From contig NZ_CP139698.1 in assembly GCF_034372165.1 (NCBI RefSeq), positions 124,001 to 188,000 on the forward strand: 64,000 nucleotides of DNA. Direction: 5' to 3'. Positions within the stretch are counted from its first letter, which is position 1. Each line of letters opens with the position of its first letter. Positions 25,801-34,607 of this stretch are shown piece by piece. The position numbers and the translations under genes are program-made. The notes beneath the pieces were generated by a model. That model was not told where the DNA came from. It saw only the letters and a program-made list of their open reading frames with translations, and did not search any database. This DNA comes from Christiangramia sp. OXR-203. GTDB lineage: Bacteria > Bacteroidota > Bacteroidia > Flavobacteriales > Flavobacteriaceae.

Positions 25801-27489
25801 ATGTCAATATTAAAGTTACAGGGAAGAACAAGAGCTCAGGAAAGTTCAGGAGCAATTGAACGAATGTATATCACTATGAGACACCTTTTTAACCGTGGTT
25901 TTTATAAACCTATGGGTGTTTCCGGAGAAACTTTAAGGGAATCCTTACTTACATTACGTCCTGAAATTTACGGATCTATCGCGAATGAAAAAGCAGAACT
26001 GGAAGGTTTGCTATACGTTATAGATCGATTACCACACGGTATCGAAGAATGCAGGTTTATAAACCTAACCAGCGATGAAGGCTATGGGAATTCGCATTTC
26101 AAGCCTATTATACCGCCTAAAAGACGTAGAAACTGCTATAGGATCGATGATGAGCAAATGAACATTGAGATCACTCGTGGTCGCTCAGAGATCTATGATA
26201 TCCTTACGCATCTTACTTTTCTATTTATAGAATCGCATAAGATCATGAAAAGAGTGATTATTGATGAAGACGGGAGCGTGAACCGGGACTGGGAAAAACT
26301 GGATTTTGCAGTAACCCAGAAAGATCCGCTTACACAATCACAGCGGGAAATAGCTCTTACCCATACCGCCAGTATCCTGGGAAGAACTTTTTCAGATATC
26401 AATAAACTTTATCCTAAATTCAGCACACCAGACAATCCAGACAGATTTCTTAGAGTGATCTGGTCTCTTGGAAAAATGGCGATCAAGGAAGCGGTTCAGA
26501 ATGAAAAAAGAATTATCACTTTTAGCCCTGTGCTGCGGGAAAGACTGGGACATCACATTCACGGAGAAGTCTGGGCGAATGATATAAAGAGTTTTCTAAC
26601 CAAAGAAGAACTTATTAAAAGACCAATTCATATCATCTCTGCGAATATGCACAGTGTCATGAACACTTTGTATACTCCGTGCGCTTTCAAAGCAGAATTA
26701 AAAAAGAAAAAACCCCTTGATATTTACGAAGAACTAAGTGATAGTGGCAATGGCAACCTTAGAACAAAGATCACCAAGTTTGCTCTGGACAACGGGATGA
26801 CCTTTCTTGAAGATAAAAGCGGAACCAATATCGATGTGCAGATCTTTGATACTGCGCAACTGAAGGATGGTTTTCAAACCGATAAATTCGCTGATATAGA
26901 TCTTTCAGAAAAACCGGTACTAGTGGTCATGGACTACGCCTTTGGTGAGCAGGCTTATGAAACTATGGATGAACTGCTTAAACCTTTTGATAACGACGGA
27001 AAAGAGATCAAACTCAATGTGAAGTCGGTTTCCATTATGGGGAAAGCGGGGATTCTTGAAGGTGGCAAGGGTGATATTATGATTCCTGATGCCCATTTAT
27101 TTGAAGGAACAGCAGATAATTATCCTTTTGAAAACCAGTTAAAGAAATCTGATCTCGAAGGCCAGGGAATTAGCGTGGTAGATGGAGCAATGATCACTGT
27201 ACTGGGAACATCACTGCAGAATAAGGATATTCTAAGATTCTTCCATGATTCTACATGGAATGTTTGTGGTCTGGAAATGGAAGGTGCACATTACCAAAAA
27301 GCGATACAGGCAGCTTCCAGATTACGAGGAAGTATTGATGAAGATGTTCAGGTAAGATATGCTTATTACGCATCAGATAATCCATTGGAAACAGGAAGTA
27401 CACTTGCTTCTGGAGGACTTGGAACATCTGGAGTGAAACCAACCTATCTTATTACTGAAAAGATCCTGGAACAGATCTTCAATTCCTAA
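25801..27489 (+). CDS. DUF6909-like protein with nucleoside-phosphorylase-like C-terminus
   Basis: This 562-residue protein I recall as a Bacteroidota-only family (DUF6909). The N-terminal half is helical and charged (about 1-240). The C-terminal half carries features of the PNP/UDP phosphorylase and AMP nucleosidase superfamily. These are SIMGKAGILEGGKGDIMIP (about 412-430), an LEMEGA motif at about 491-496 like the ribose-binding EMEGA of MTA/SAH nucleosidase, and ASDNPLE near 523-529, matching the catalytic Asp position (SDxx) of that fold. A nucleoside or nucleotide N-glycosidase role is an inference. It lies 9 nt after GH3 and 9 nt before rfbC. Confidence 0.6.
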   Translation: MSILKLQGRTRAQESSGAIERMYITMRHLFNRGFYKPMGVSGETLRESLLTLRPEIYGSIANEKAELEGLLYVIDRLPHGIEECRFINLTSDEGYGNSHFKPIIPPKRRRNCYRIDDEQMNIEITRGRSEIYDILTHLTFLFIESHKIMKRVIIDEDGSVNRDWEKLDFAVTQKDPLTQSQREIALTHTASILGRTFSDINKLYPKFSTPDNPDRFLRVIWSLGKMAIKEAVQNEKRIITFSPVLRERLGHHIHGEVWANDIKSFLTKEELIKRPIHIISANMHSVMNTLYTPCAFKAELKKKKPLDIYEELSDSGNGNLRTKITKFALDNGMTFLEDKSGTNIDVQIFDTAQLKDGFQTDKFADIDLSEKPVLVVMDYAFGEQAYETMDELLKPFDNDGKEIKLNVKSVSIMGKAGILEGGKGDIMIPDAHLFEGTADNYPFENQLKKSDLEGQGISVVDGAMITVLGTSLQNKDILRFFHDSTWNVCGLEMEGAHYQKAIQAASRLRGSIDEDVQVRYAYYASDNPLETGSTLASGGLGTSGVKPTYLITEKILEQIFNS

Positions 27490-27498
27490 AAACCGTTT

Positions 27499-28041
27499 AT
27501 GCAAATTGAAAAAACTCCGCTAAAAGATTGCCTGCTCATCAAACCTACCATGTTTGAAGATCATCGTGGTTTATTTCTGGAGACTTATCATCGCAAGAGG
27601 CTGGCAGAATTTAGTGGTATAGATGCTGAATTCGTTCAGGATAATCAATCTATGTCGCATTATGGTGTGTTAAGGGGACTGCATTATCAACAGGGAGAAT
27701 TCGCGCAAACCAAGATCGTAAGAGTGATCCACGGGAAGGTTTTGGATGTGGTGGTGGATTTACGGCCAGATTCTCCAAGTTTTAAAAAGACTTTTTCTGT
27801 AATACTGGACGACGAGAATTTGTTTCAGCTTTATGTTCCGAAAGGTTTTGGACATGGTTTTGTAACGCTTTCCAAACGTTCTGTTTTTGCTTATAAATGT
27901 GATCACTATTATACTCCAGGCTCTGAAGCCGGAATTAGATACAATGATCCCGATCTCAATATCGACTGGAATTTTCCTGAAGATCAAATGATCTTATCAG
28001 ATAAAGACAAAGAGCTTCCATTTCTAAAAGATGTATTTTGA
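27499..28041 (+). CDS. rfbC: dTDP-4-dehydrorhamnose 3,5-epimerase
   Basis: This 180-residue RmlC-type cupin enzyme epimerises dTDP-4-keto-6-deoxyglucose in dTDP-L-rhamnose synthesis. Diagnostic features are FVQDNQSMSHYGVLRGLHYQ (catalytic His in RGLHYQ, about 54-59), VVDLRPDSPSFKK, and YVPKGFGHGFVTLS. Length is standard. The stop overlaps the TTG start of rfbD by 4 nt. The upstream enzymes RmlA and RmlB are not in this window. Confidence 0.95.
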   Translation: MQIEKTPLKDCLLIKPTMFEDHRGLFLETYHRKRLAEFSGIDAEFVQDNQSMSHYGVLRGLHYQQGEFAQTKIVRVIHGKVLDVVVDLRPDSPSFKKTFSVILDDENLFQLYVPKGFGHGFVTLSKRSVFAYKCDHYYTPGSEAGIRYNDPDLNIDWNFPEDQMILSDKDKELPFLKDVF

Positions 28042-28889
28042 AGAATATACTGGTAACCGGTGCAAATGGTCAGTTAGGTTCATGTTTTAGAAAGCATAGA
28101 AAAAAATATCCCGATCTCAACTTTGATTTCAAGAGCTCGCGCGAGTTGGATATTAGCGATTTTGCTGAAGTAGAAAAGTTATTCTCTTCGCGATCTTACG
28201 ATTTCTGTATTAATGCAGCGGCTTATACCAATGTAGAAAAAGCAGAATCTGAGAAAGAGAAGGCATTCCAGATCAATGCTGAAGCGGCAGGTAAACTTGC
28301 AGAAGTTTGTGCTGCAAAGCAGGTTAAAATGATCCATTTCTCAACCGACTATGTTTTCGACGGAAGCAAAACAGAACCTTACCTGGAAACCGATGATGTA
28401 AATCCCATCAATGTTTACGGAGCCTCCAAATTAGCGGGAGAGCAACGGATCACTGAAGTTCTTGACGATCATTTGATCTTCAGAACGAGTTGGTTGTATT
28501 CAGAATTCGGACATAATTTTTTCTGCACGATCTTAAAAAAAGCTGCTGAAAAAGCAACCTTAAATATAACGACCACTCAGCTTGGTACTCCAACCAATGC
28601 CAACGATCTGGCCATATATGTTCTGGATGGTATTCAGAAAGAATCTTCAGCAACGGGCATTTACCATTATAGTAATCTGGGACAGGCGACCTGGTATGAT
28701 TTTGCTAAAGAAATATTAAATTATTCAGGAAAAATTGATCAGGTTGTTCTAAATAAAACGGGATTTTTTAAGACCTTGGCACGAAGGCCCGAATATAGTG
28801 TGCTTTCCAAGGAAAAAGTACTAAAGGAGATCGGTGATATCAAGGATTGGAGGAAAAGTCTTTGGGACTTGATAGATGAGGTTGTTTAA
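28038..28889 (+). CDS. rfbD: dTDP-4-dehydrorhamnose reductase
   Basis: This 283-residue extended SDR reduces dTDP-4-keto-L-rhamnose to dTDP-L-rhamnose with NAD(P)H. It shows the GANGQLGSCF cofactor loop (about 8-17), STDYVFDGSKTEPY, the catalytic YxxxK in NVYGASKLAGE, and RTSWLYSEFGHNF. The TTG start overlaps the rfbC stop (TTGA), so the two are translationally coupled and supply the last two steps of rhamnose activation. Confidence 0.94.
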   Translation: MKNILVTGANGQLGSCFRKHRKKYPDLNFDFKSSRELDISDFAEVEKLFSSRSYDFCINAAAYTNVEKAESEKEKAFQINAEAAGKLAEVCAAKQVKMIHFSTDYVFDGSKTEPYLETDDVNPINVYGASKLAGEQRITEVLDDHLIFRTSWLYSEFGHNFFCTILKKAAEKATLNITTTQLGTPTNANDLAIYVLDGIQKESSATGIYHYSNLGQATWYDFAKEILNYSGKIDQVVLNKTGFFKTLARRPEYSVLSKEKVLKEIGDIKDWRKSLWDLIDEVV

Positions 28890-28898
28890 AAACAGGAT

Positions 28899-29888
28899 AT
28901 GTCAAAAAGAATACTAATTACAGGAGCAGCAGGATTTTTAGGATCTCATTTATGTGACCGTTTTATCAAAGAAGGTTATGCTGTTATTGGAATGGATAAT
29001 CTTATTACTGGTGATCTTAAGAATATTGAACATCTCATCAAGGAAAAGAATTTCGAATTTCATCATCATGACATTACCAAGTTCGTTCATGTAGCTGGTG
29101 ATCTTGATTACATATTACACTTTGCCTCTCCGGCGAGTCCTATAGATTATTTAAAAATTCCTATACAAACCTTGAAGGTTGGTTCCTTTGGAACCCATCA
29201 TTGTCTTGGTCTGGCAAAAGAAAAAAATGCCAGGATTCTAATTGCTTCCACTTCCGAAGTTTACGGAGATCCTTTGGTACATCCGCAGAATGAAGATTAT
29301 TATGGCAATGTGAATACTATAGGACCTCGAGGAGTTTATGATGAAGCAAAACGTTTTCAGGAATCCATTACCATGGCCTATCATAGATTTCATGGTCTGG
29401 AAACAAGGATCGCAAGAATATTTAATACATATGGTCCGCGAATGCGACTAAATGATGGTAGAGTGATTCCGGCCTTTATAGGTCAGGCATTAAGAGGCGA
29501 GGACCTTACCGTTTTTGGAGATGGTTCTCAAACACGTTCTTTTTGTTATGTTGATGACCAGGTAGAAGGCATTTACCGACTTTTACTTAGCGATTATTCC
29601 GACCCCGTAAATATTGGAAATCCCGATGAGATCACCATACTTGATTTCGCCAAAGAGATCATTAAGCTAACCGGAACAGAACAGAAGATCATCTTTCAGG
29701 AGTTGCCGCAGGATGATCCATTGCAACGCCAGCCCGATATCACGAGAGCGAAGGAAATTCTGGGGTGGGAACCTCAAGTTTCAAGGAGCGAGGGTATGAA
29801 GATCACTTATGACCACTTCCGAAGTATGAGTAAAGAGGAACTGGATAAAAGAGAGCACAAGGATTTTTCAGCACATATTAGACGATAG
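28899..29888 (+). CDS. UDP-glucuronate decarboxylase-like SDR (UDP-xylose synthase)
   Basis: This 329-residue extended SDR has the [14 protein letters not shown] loop (about 8-21), [14 protein letters not shown] (about 124-137), and the catalytic YDEAKR (YxxxK, about 150-155). [13 protein letters not shown] and [12 protein letters not shown] are strongly like UXS/ArnA-type UDP-glucuronate decarboxylases, which give UDP-xylose. A related UDP-sugar epimerase or dehydratase role cannot be excluded. It lies 10 nt after rfbD and 2 nt before the GT2 gene, so it probably supplies a nucleotide sugar to the same surface glycan. Confidence 0.85.
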   Translation: MSKRILITGAAGFLGSHLCDRFIKEGYAVIGMDNLITGDLKNIEHLIKEKNFEFHHHDITKFVHVAGDLDYILHFASPASPIDYLKIPIQTLKVGSFGTHHCLGLAKEKNARILIASTSEVYGDPLVHPQNEDYYGNVNTIGPRGVYDEAKRFQESITMAYHRFHGLETRIARIFNTYGPRMRLNDGRVIPAFIGQALRGEDLTVFGDGSQTRSFCYVDDQVEGIYRLLLSDYSDPVNIGNPDEITILDFAKEIIKLTGTEQKIIFQELPQDDPLQRQPDITRAKEILGWEPQVSRSEGMKITYDHFRSMSKEELDKREHKDFSAHIRR

Positions 29889-29889
29889 A

Positions 29890-30660
29890 ATGAAGGAGGG
29901 ACTGGTGTCTGTCATAATGCCCGCTTACAATAGCGAAGCTTATATTGCTGATGCGATTCGTTCTGTAATTTCCCAGACTTACCACGACTGGGAACTGCTT
30001 ATTGTAAATGATGCTTCCAAAGATTCCACTGTACAGATCCTGCAGAAATTCGATTCCGAAGAAAATAGGATCAGGGTTTTTACCAATTCGACGAATAAAG
30101 GTACCGCATATTCCCGAAATAAGGCGATTGAGGCTGCAGAGGGACAGTATATTTCATTTCTTGACGCAGATGACCTCTGGAAGGAGAATAAGCTTGAGAG
30201 GCAGCTAAAGGTTCTTTCCAAGGCTAATGTCGCGGCTTGTTTCTCCAGTTACCAGTTAATGCATGAATCGGGCAACGAAAGTAATATCATCATTCAGGCC
30301 TTGCCAGTGTTAAGTCATCGAAGATTGCTTAAAGCAAATTATGTTGGGAACTTAACAGGTATTTATAATGCTGGGCTGTTGGGAAAGATCTATGCTCCAG
30401 ACCTTCGGAAGCGCCAGGACTGGGCAATGTGGCTAAGAGTTATTGAAGAAGGTGGACCCATGGAAGGAATCTGGGAATCACTGGCCTATTATAGACTTCG
30501 GAAGAATTCAATTTCAGGAAATAAACTGGAAATGCTGAAATATAATTACAAGGTTTACCGGCTTGTTGGTTTTGGCAGAAGAGCATCGCTTAAGAAAATG
30601 CTTATTTTTCTGAATGAGCAATTCTTCGTAAAATCGAAACAGAAATTAACTATTGAATAA
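29890..30660 (+). CDS. Family 2 glycosyltransferase
   Basis: This 256-residue GT-A fold glycosyltransferase starts VSVIMPAYNSEAYIADAIRS with LLIVNDASKDST, and has the metal-binding DADD near residue 95 and RQDWAMWLRV further on. No TM helix is apparent. It probably adds a sugar to a polysaccharide or LPS-like glycan made with the nucleotide sugars of the genes just upstream. It is the last gene of the run, and its 3' end overlaps the convergent PaaK/CapK-like gene by 11 bp with no terminator. Confidence 0.9.
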   Translation: MKEGLVSVIMPAYNSEAYIADAIRSVISQTYHDWELLIVNDASKDSTVQILQKFDSEENRIRVFTNSTNKGTAYSRNKAIEAAEGQYISFLDADDLWKENKLERQLKVLSKANVAACFSSYQLMHESGNESNIIIQALPVLSHRRLLKANYVGNLTGIYNAGLLGKIYAPDLRKRQDWAMWLRVIEEGGPMEGIWESLAYYRLRKNSISGNKLEMLKYNYKVYRLVGFGRRASLKKMLIFLNEQFFVKSKQKLTIE

Positions 30661-31960
30661 GCGAGGTAAATTGTTTTAGTTTCCCGCTTTTTGTACGTTT
30701 TAGCACCTCATTTTTCTGAAAACTAATCTTCAGATCTTTTCCCACATACATTTCGATCGCCTTCATAATACCTTTTTTCTGATGCTCAGAAAGTTCGATA
30801 TCGCTCACATAATCTATATGAAATGTATCCAGTCTGGTTTGGGTAATAATAAATTCCCTAATGTTCCCGCTGTCTTCTATAATGGTTTTAGTGACATAAT
30901 AAAAGGTTAGTCCTGGAACTACTTTACCATCTGGTAAGCGGGCAATGTCATTCGTACGACCTACTAATTGTTCCAGAACTGGCTTTTTTCGCGTACTTCT
31001 GGTAGATAAAGACCCGGTATCTCCAATATCGTAACGTATCATTGGGTGAGCATAATTATATAGTGCTGTGATAACGATCCGGCCTTCCTCACCATAGGGC
31101 AATATCCTGTCATTTTCATCAAGAATTTCTACGTAAAGATCTTCAGAATTTACGATCCAGTGATGGTTAGGATCCTCGAAAGCAATAAGTCCAACTTCGC
31201 TGGCACCGTATTCATTGATCACTGGAACTCCCAGAACATTTTCTATTAGTTCCTTGTCTTTTTCGAAGAGTCTTTCAGAAGTAACAATACATATTTTTAG
31301 ACTTGGACAAAGATCCTTCAGTAGGATTTCGCGATCCTTCAAAAATTTTGCGAATAGCAGGATGGCACTGGTGTAACCATTAAGATAATTGAAATCTGCT
31401 TTTTTAAAACGTTCCAGAAAAGATTCCATTTTTTGATCACTAAGATCAAAAATATTGAACCTCCGCCTCAGGCTTATTCTGTCTTTTAATCGTTCCTGCA
31501 CATTTCCGAAGAAATCAAGAGGAATTCCGTAGAAACGAGCCTGTAATGAGGTGTTAAGATCGATGCCATACCAGGAGTAGCGATCCTGAAAACCAGCCCA
31601 ACTCAAGGCATGAGCAAACCTGTTCTTGGCAAAAATAAAGGGATGCCCACTGCTTCCTGAAGTTTTCCCCACATAAGCCGACTTCGTTGTATACGTAGAA
31701 CTCAACCTGTCCTTGAGCGGTTGTTGCAGATCTGATTTTTTCATGATCGGGACTTTGCTCCAATCGTCAAAACCTTCCCATTTAAAAAAGTCGCGGTAAA
31801 AATCGTTATGCTGAATATGATAGTCCAGCAATAGATTTCTCTGCCGGTATTGATACTTCTCATATTCGGCTTCGGGGATGTTCTTAACCTCCTTTAGTTT
31901 TTTCTGAGCCCGCTGAATAGGGAATTTATTGAGTTGTAAAGATAATCTGAACCAATCCAA
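30650..31960 (-). CDS. Phenylacetate-CoA ligase/CapK-like adenylate-forming protein
   Basis: This 436-residue member of the PaaK/CapK branch of adenylating enzymes has the P-loop GKTSGSSGHPFIFAKN (about 98-113), INEYGASEVGLIAFE (about 240-254), and the hinge region LVGRTNDIARLPDG (about 339-352). Members near polysaccharide loci are often called CapK-like; the substrate is unknown. The start is a TTG at 31960. A possible -7 box sits almost on the start, so translation may begin at another codon. It is convergent with the GT2 gene and divergent from purD. Confidence 0.82.
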   Translation of the reverse strand: MDWFRLSLQLNKFPIQRAQKKLKEVKNIPEAEYEKYQYRQRNLLLDYHIQHNDFYRDFFKWEGFDDWSKVPIMKKSDLQQPLKDRLSSTYTTKSAYVGKTSGSSGHPFIFAKNRFAHALSWAGFQDRYSWYGIDLNTSLQARFYGIPLDFFGNVQERLKDRISLRRRFNIFDLSDQKMESFLERFKKADFNYLNGYTSAILLFAKFLKDREILLKDLCPSLKICIVTSERLFEKDKELIENVLGVPVINEYGASEVGLIAFEDPNHHWIVNSEDLYVEILDENDRILPYGEEGRIVITALYNYAHPMIRYDIGDTGSLSTRSTRKKPVLEQLVGRTNDIARLPDGKVVPGLTFYYVTKTIIEDSGNIREFIITQTRLDTFHIDYVSDIELSEHQKKGIMKAIEMYVGKDLKISFQKNEVLKRTKSGKLKQFTSLIQ

Positions 31961-32012
31961 GTGTAGAAGCGCTTTTTTAACGAATTTATTGGTGCTTCAA
32001 TGTACAAACATT

Positions 32013-32020
32013 TATTTTTG
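32013..32020 (+). promoter_or_regulatory. Promoter for purD (TTG and TATTTTTG)
   Basis: A TAttTTTG -7 element lies 24 nt before the purD ATG, with a TTG at 31989-31991 giving a 21-bp spacer. This is the best -33/-7 pair seen in the window. Confidence 0.55.
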
Positions 32021-32044
32021 ATGCAACAATTAAAATTTGAAGCT

Positions 32045-33316
32045 ATGAATATTCTCATTCTTGGTTCCGGTGGTCGCGAGCATACTTTTGCCTGGAAGAT
32101 TGCCCAAAGTGATCTATGCGATAAACTTTATGTAGGACCCGGGAATGCCGGTACAGCAGCTATTGCCGAAAACCTGGATATCAATCCGATTGATTTTGCA
32201 CAGGTAGGAAAAGTGGCCCTGGACAAGAATATCGACATGATTGTGGTGGGTCCTGAAGATCCTCTGGTAAAAGGAATTGTGGATTTCTTTAAGAATGATG
32301 ATCAATTAAAGCATATTCAAATGATCGGGCCTTCACAGCGAGGAGCTTTACTGGAAGGTAGTAAGGAACGTGCCAAGGAATTTATGGCTCTTTACAATAT
32401 TCCTACTGCTGCTTATGAGAGTTTCAGTTTTGAGAGTCTACAGGCAGGGAAACGTTTTCTGGAAACTTTAAAACCTCCGTACGTGTTGAAAGCCGATGGT
32501 TTAGCCGCAGGCAAAGGGGTGCTTGTTATTAAAGATCTGGACGAAGCTAAAAAGGAACTGGAAAACATGCTTTCAGGGAAATTTGGTGCGGCTAGTGAGA
32601 AGGTAGTGATAGAAGAATTCCTTGATGGGATCGAATTAAGCGTATTTGTATTAACCGATGGTGAGAATTATAAGATTCTTCCAACGGCAAAAGATTATAA
32701 AAGAATAGGCGAGGGGGACACCGGGCTTAATACTGGCGGTATGGGAGCAATTTCACCTGTACCATTTGCAGATGAAACGCTAATGAAAAAAATTGAGGAC
32801 CGGATCGTAAAACCAACGGTGAATGGTCTTAAAGCTGAAGATATCGATTACAAAGGCTTTGTTTTTATAGGTTTGATCAAGGTTGGAGATGAACCTTATG
32901 TGATCGAGTATAATGTTAGAATGGGTGATCCTGAAACTGAAGTCGTATTACCAAGAATAAAATCTGATCTGGTTTCATTACTGGAATCTACTTGGAAAGG
33001 TGAACTAAATACTGCAAGTCTTGAAATTGACAAGCGGTCTGCGACAACGGTGATGCTGGTATCTGGAGGTTATCCAGAATCTTACGAGAAAGGAAAGCCT
33101 ATCACAGGACTGGAAAAAGTTACAGAATCTCTCGTATTCCATGCAGGAACGAGTAGAACTGCAGAAGGAGTTGTAACTAGTGGTGGCCGCGTAATTGCGG
33201 TAAGTTCCTTTGGGGATGATTACAAACAGGCACTAAAAAAATCTTACCAAAGTGCAGAATTGTTGCAATTTGATAAGATGTATTTTAGAAAGGATTTAGG
33301 TTTTGACCTATCCTAA
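32045..33316 (+). CDS. purD: Phosphoribosylamine-glycine ligase (GAR synthetase)
   Basis: This 423-residue ATP-grasp enzyme of purine biosynthesis converts phosphoribosylamine + glycine + ATP to GAR. The start ATG at 32045 begins MNILILGSGGREHTFAWK, the conserved N-terminus; an upstream in-frame ATG would add 15 unlikely residues and lies before the promoter element. ATP-grasp motifs are KADGLAAGKGVLV, NTGGMGAISPVP, and EYNVRMGDPETEVVLPR. No other pur gene is nearby. Its 3' end overlaps the convergent DUF6341-like gene by 9 bp. Confidence 0.96.
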   Translation: MNILILGSGGREHTFAWKIAQSDLCDKLYVGPGNAGTAAIAENLDINPIDFAQVGKVALDKNIDMIVVGPEDPLVKGIVDFFKNDDQLKHIQMIGPSQRGALLEGSKERAKEFMALYNIPTAAYESFSFESLQAGKRFLETLKPPYVLKADGLAAGKGVLVIKDLDEAKKELENMLSGKFGAASEKVVIEEFLDGIELSVFVLTDGENYKILPTAKDYKRIGEGDTGLNTGGMGAISPVPFADETLMKKIEDRIVKPTVNGLKAEDIDYKGFVFIGLIKVGDEPYVIEYNVRMGDPETEVVLPRIKSDLVSLLESTWKGELNTASLEIDKRSATTVMLVSGGYPESYEKGKPITGLEKVTESLVFHAGTSRTAEGVVTSGGRVIAVSSFGDDYKQALKKSYQSAELLQFDKMYFRKDLGFDLS

Positions 33317-33535
33317 GAATGAATGTGAAGTAGATTCTCTGTTTTCTTCGTTATTATCGTTAAAGGTTTTTAGCTGCTTCATCCAGTAAAGAAAAGCAAG
33401 AAAACCAATAGCCATAAAGATCCAGTTCAATCCATTGGCAAGAAACCAGGAATCAAGTTCCAAAGCTCTCAATTCGTCTAATGGAGCAAGGAGTAACTCA
33501 AACAAATCTTCTATTCCTTCAAAAAAATCTTTCAT
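33308..33535 (-). CDS. Small DUF6341-like membrane protein
   Basis: This 75-residue protein starts MKDFFEGIEDLFELLLAPLD. An acidic amphipathic N-terminal helix is followed by a TM helix (about 36-53, LNWIFMAIGFLAFLYWM) and an Asn/Glu-rich tail. I recall this as the flavobacterial DUF6341 family, found beside DUF6427. The ATG at 33535 is preferred over longer in-frame starts, whose extra residues run into the divergent promoter region. Function is unknown. It overlaps the purD 3' end. Confidence 0.65.
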   Translation of the reverse strand: MKDFFEGIEDLFELLLAPLDELRALELDSWFLANGLNWIFMAIGFLAFLYWMKQLKTFNDNNEENRESTSHSFLG

Positions 33536-33578
33536 GATCGTATCATTAATTGTGACTACAAAAATATAAAAACTACCA

Positions 33579-34502
33579 ATGCTAACAAGCTTTTTTAGCA
33601 AATCCAAACCTATTAACCTTACAGTGATCGTTCTGCTATTGGTGATCTTTTATACCGGCGTGAACTTTTTTCACTGGGAAAATGGTTTTGAGATAGTGGA
33701 TTTACTGCAAAAGATTGGCGTTTTGGGCTTACTCGTTCTAAGTTTATTCGTGCTAAATTTTATAGCAAAGAAAAATGAACTCACTAAGCGGAGTGCGTAT
33801 AAAACCCTGCTTTTTGCAATTTTCGCGATTAGTTTTAGTGAACTTCTGGCCAATACGCCGGTAATCATTTCCAATCTTTGCATCCTGCTGGCCTTACGGA
33901 GAATCATTAGTCTCAAATCACATAAATTTGTACAGCAAAAGATCTTTGATGCAACTTTCTGGATCGCCATTGCCACACTTTATAATTTCTGGTCGGTATT
34001 GTTCTTTTTGCTTATATTTTTCGCGATTCTCAATTTTGCTTCTGCTTTTAAGAACTGGCTGGTTCCCTTTGTATCTTTTTTGGCGGTAGCCATCCTTACG
34101 GTAACTTTCCATCTACTCGCTTATGACGATTTCTACACCTTAATCGACTGGTTTCAGACCAGTAATTTTGACTTTAGTCGTTATAACGTAGCGTCGATAT
34201 TAGTTCCATTAAGTATTATTCTGGGTTTGCTTTTCTGGACACTTATTCAATATTTCAGTGCGATACAGAAGGCAAGCATTACCAGAAGACCGGTCTTAAG
34301 CATGATCCTGTTCTGCCTGGTTATTTCTATTGCTGTTGCGATCTTTGCGCCGACTAAAAATGGAAGTGAACTTATATTCTTCTTCGTACCTCTTAGTATC
34401 ATTGCTTCTAACTATTTTGATAGTAAGAAGGATCGCATATTCAAGGAAATACTACTGGCAGTGCTAATTCTTATGCCATTTATCCTGGTTTTCCTGGGTT
34501 AA
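33579..34502 (+). CDS. DUF6427-like polytopic membrane protein
   Basis: This 307-residue, very hydrophobic protein has about eight to nine TM helices and short loops. The N-terminus reads MLTSFFSKSKPINLTVIVLL. It matches my recollection of the flavobacterial DUF6427 family; no catalytic motif is visible. It is divergent from the small DUF6341-like gene with a 43-bp spacer. It precedes the DUF4254/GT9 pair, so a part in glycan or lipid export is conceivable but unproven. Confidence 0.65.
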   Translation: MLTSFFSKSKPINLTVIVLLLVIFYTGVNFFHWENGFEIVDLLQKIGVLGLLVLSLFVLNFIAKKNELTKRSAYKTLLFAIFAISFSELLANTPVIISNLCILLALRRIISLKSHKFVQQKIFDATFWIAIATLYNFWSVLFFLLIFFAILNFASAFKNWLVPFVSFLAVAILTVTFHLLAYDDFYTLIDWFQTSNFDFSRYNVASILVPLSIILGLLFWTLIQYFSAIQKASITRRPVLSMILFCLVISIAVAIFAPTKNGSELIFFFVPLSIIASNYFDSKKDRIFKEILLAVLILMPFILVFLG

Positions 34503-34544
34503 ACCATTTCCTTCAGATTCACCGGAATCTCTTTATAAAAATAA

Positions 34545-34552
34545 TATCTTTG
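34545..34552 (+). promoter_or_regulatory. -7 element for the DUF4254/GT9 pair (TATCTTTG)
   Basis: TATCTTTG lies 55 nt before the DUF4254 gene start, giving a longer leader than most genes in this window. Confidence 0.45.
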
Positions 34553-34607
34553 CAAAACCTGAGCATTTCAGGCCAGTTTGCATTCAATTTATATTAAAAA
34601 CAACTTT

